DNA of 64,000 nt from an uncultured bacterium (GTDB lineage Bacteria; Verrucomicrobiota; Kiritimatiellia; RFP12; UBA1067). Positions 63,760-64,000 of this stretch are shown piece after piece. The DNA lies in assembly GCA_902779075.1 (NCBI GenBank), contig CACZAK010000029.1:1-64000 (forward strand), in the 5' to 3' direction. The notes below the pieces were generated by a model. That model searched no databases. It worked only from the letters and a program-made list of their open reading frames with translations, and was not told where the DNA came from. Position 1 is the first letter of the stretch. Each line of letters opens with the position of its first letter. A program made the translations under genes and the position numbers.

Positions 63760-64000
63760 TTACCCCTTGAACAAATCGTCGAGCGTGACGACGGACTGAA
63801 CGTCGGATGCGTTCGCGTTGGCCTTGAGCCCATGCGCGGAGACCATCGTAAGGTGAATTGCGTCCGACGTCCCCGTCTGCTCCGCATAGACCTCACGTTT
63901 GATCTTAAGCCGCCTGTCATATTCGTCCGTTATCGCAAACGGACCGGCGGTGTACTTCATTTCACACAGGTTGATGACCTTGTCGTCACGCTCGATGACA
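63760..64000 (-). CDS. C-terminal end of an AAA-type ATPase, 5' part beyond the window
   Basis: The frame is open to the right edge and reads VIERDDKVINLCEMKYTAGP, then YDRRLKIKREVYAEQTGTSD, LTMVSAHGLKANANASDVQS and ends LDDLFKG. This is the C-terminal part typical of archaeal-ATPase family proteins, where D..INLCE-K carries the nuclease-like D...E-K pattern and the chain ends around LDDLF. The P-loop part would lie off the window. It is a relative, not a copy, of the ATPase at 26911-28338. It lies about 50 bp upstream of the GH38-like start in the same direction. Confidence 0.75.
   Translation of the reverse strand, partial: VIERDDKVINLCEMKYTAGPFAITDEYDRRLKIKREVYAEQTGTSDAIHLTMVSAHGLKANANASDVQSVVTLDDLFKG

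Overview
The window is a 64 kb piece of a GC-rich bacterial chromosome. All but two genes lie on the minus strand. It reads like a member of the PVC group, most likely a Kiritimatiellota-type gut or rumen bacterium. This is an inference from three things: giant BspA-like leucine-rich-repeat surface proteins with InlB-type repeats, a solute-binding protein fused to its ABC permease, and many secreted glycan-active enzymes. No rRNA or tRNA gene and no phage or transposase gene was seen. Housekeeping genes present are argB (partial), rsmA, rpsL, rpsG, rplM, rpsI, asd, pyrD/pyrK, a type-2-like ileS and folE.

Layout. 0-7.7 kb: argB, two paralogous lipoproteins, and between them a compact minus-strand set of class I methyltransferase, ATP-dependent RNA ligase and HD-phosphohydrolase/polynucleotide kinase (HD-Pnk-like), which looks like an RNA-repair operon; then a metallophosphoesterase and a TPR protein. 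7.7-19.2 kb: a surface protein of about 3,500 residues and two small genes. 19.2-20.8 kb: a gene-poor stretch with an exact 22-bp seven-unit array of near-palindromic GGTCTGACC boxes and other inverted repeats. 20.8-28.3 kb: a SurA/PpiC-type protein and rsmA on the plus strand, facing rpsL-rpsG, an HD hydrolase, a fused SBP-permease and an ATPase. 28.5-33.5 kb: asd, a lipoprotein, a DEAD-box helicase, rpsI and rplM, where three conserved genes each carry a small deletion. 33.8-45.9 kb: two giant paralogous LRR/InlB-repeat proteins in tandem. 46-53.3 kb: an apparent glycan operon (GPH symporter, GntR/LacI-type regulator, DUF4838-phosphoesterase fusion, FGE-like protein, HTH/secreted fusion). 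53.6-64 kb: pyrD-pyrK-ileS, an FmdB-like zinc ribbon, folE, an FGGY sugar kinase joined to a GH38-like protein, and a partial ATPase.

Main discoveries. (1) A family of about 30-bp palindromic elements starting GGTAGGG, with compensating changes in the stems and a few recurrent loops, sits inside reading frames and is translated; low-complexity purine-rich insertions and other palindromes behave the same way, even inside ileS. (2) The three giant proteins share an unnamed C-terminal domain, which also survives as a decayed fragment next to pyrD. (3) The 22-bp palindrome array. (4) A cluster of small lesions in normally essential genes (rpsI, asd, the DEAD motif), plus a homopolymer-dependent GH38-kinase fusion and an apparent frameshift at the HD-Pnk start. 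These must be resolved as assembly artefacts or real before functional claims are made.
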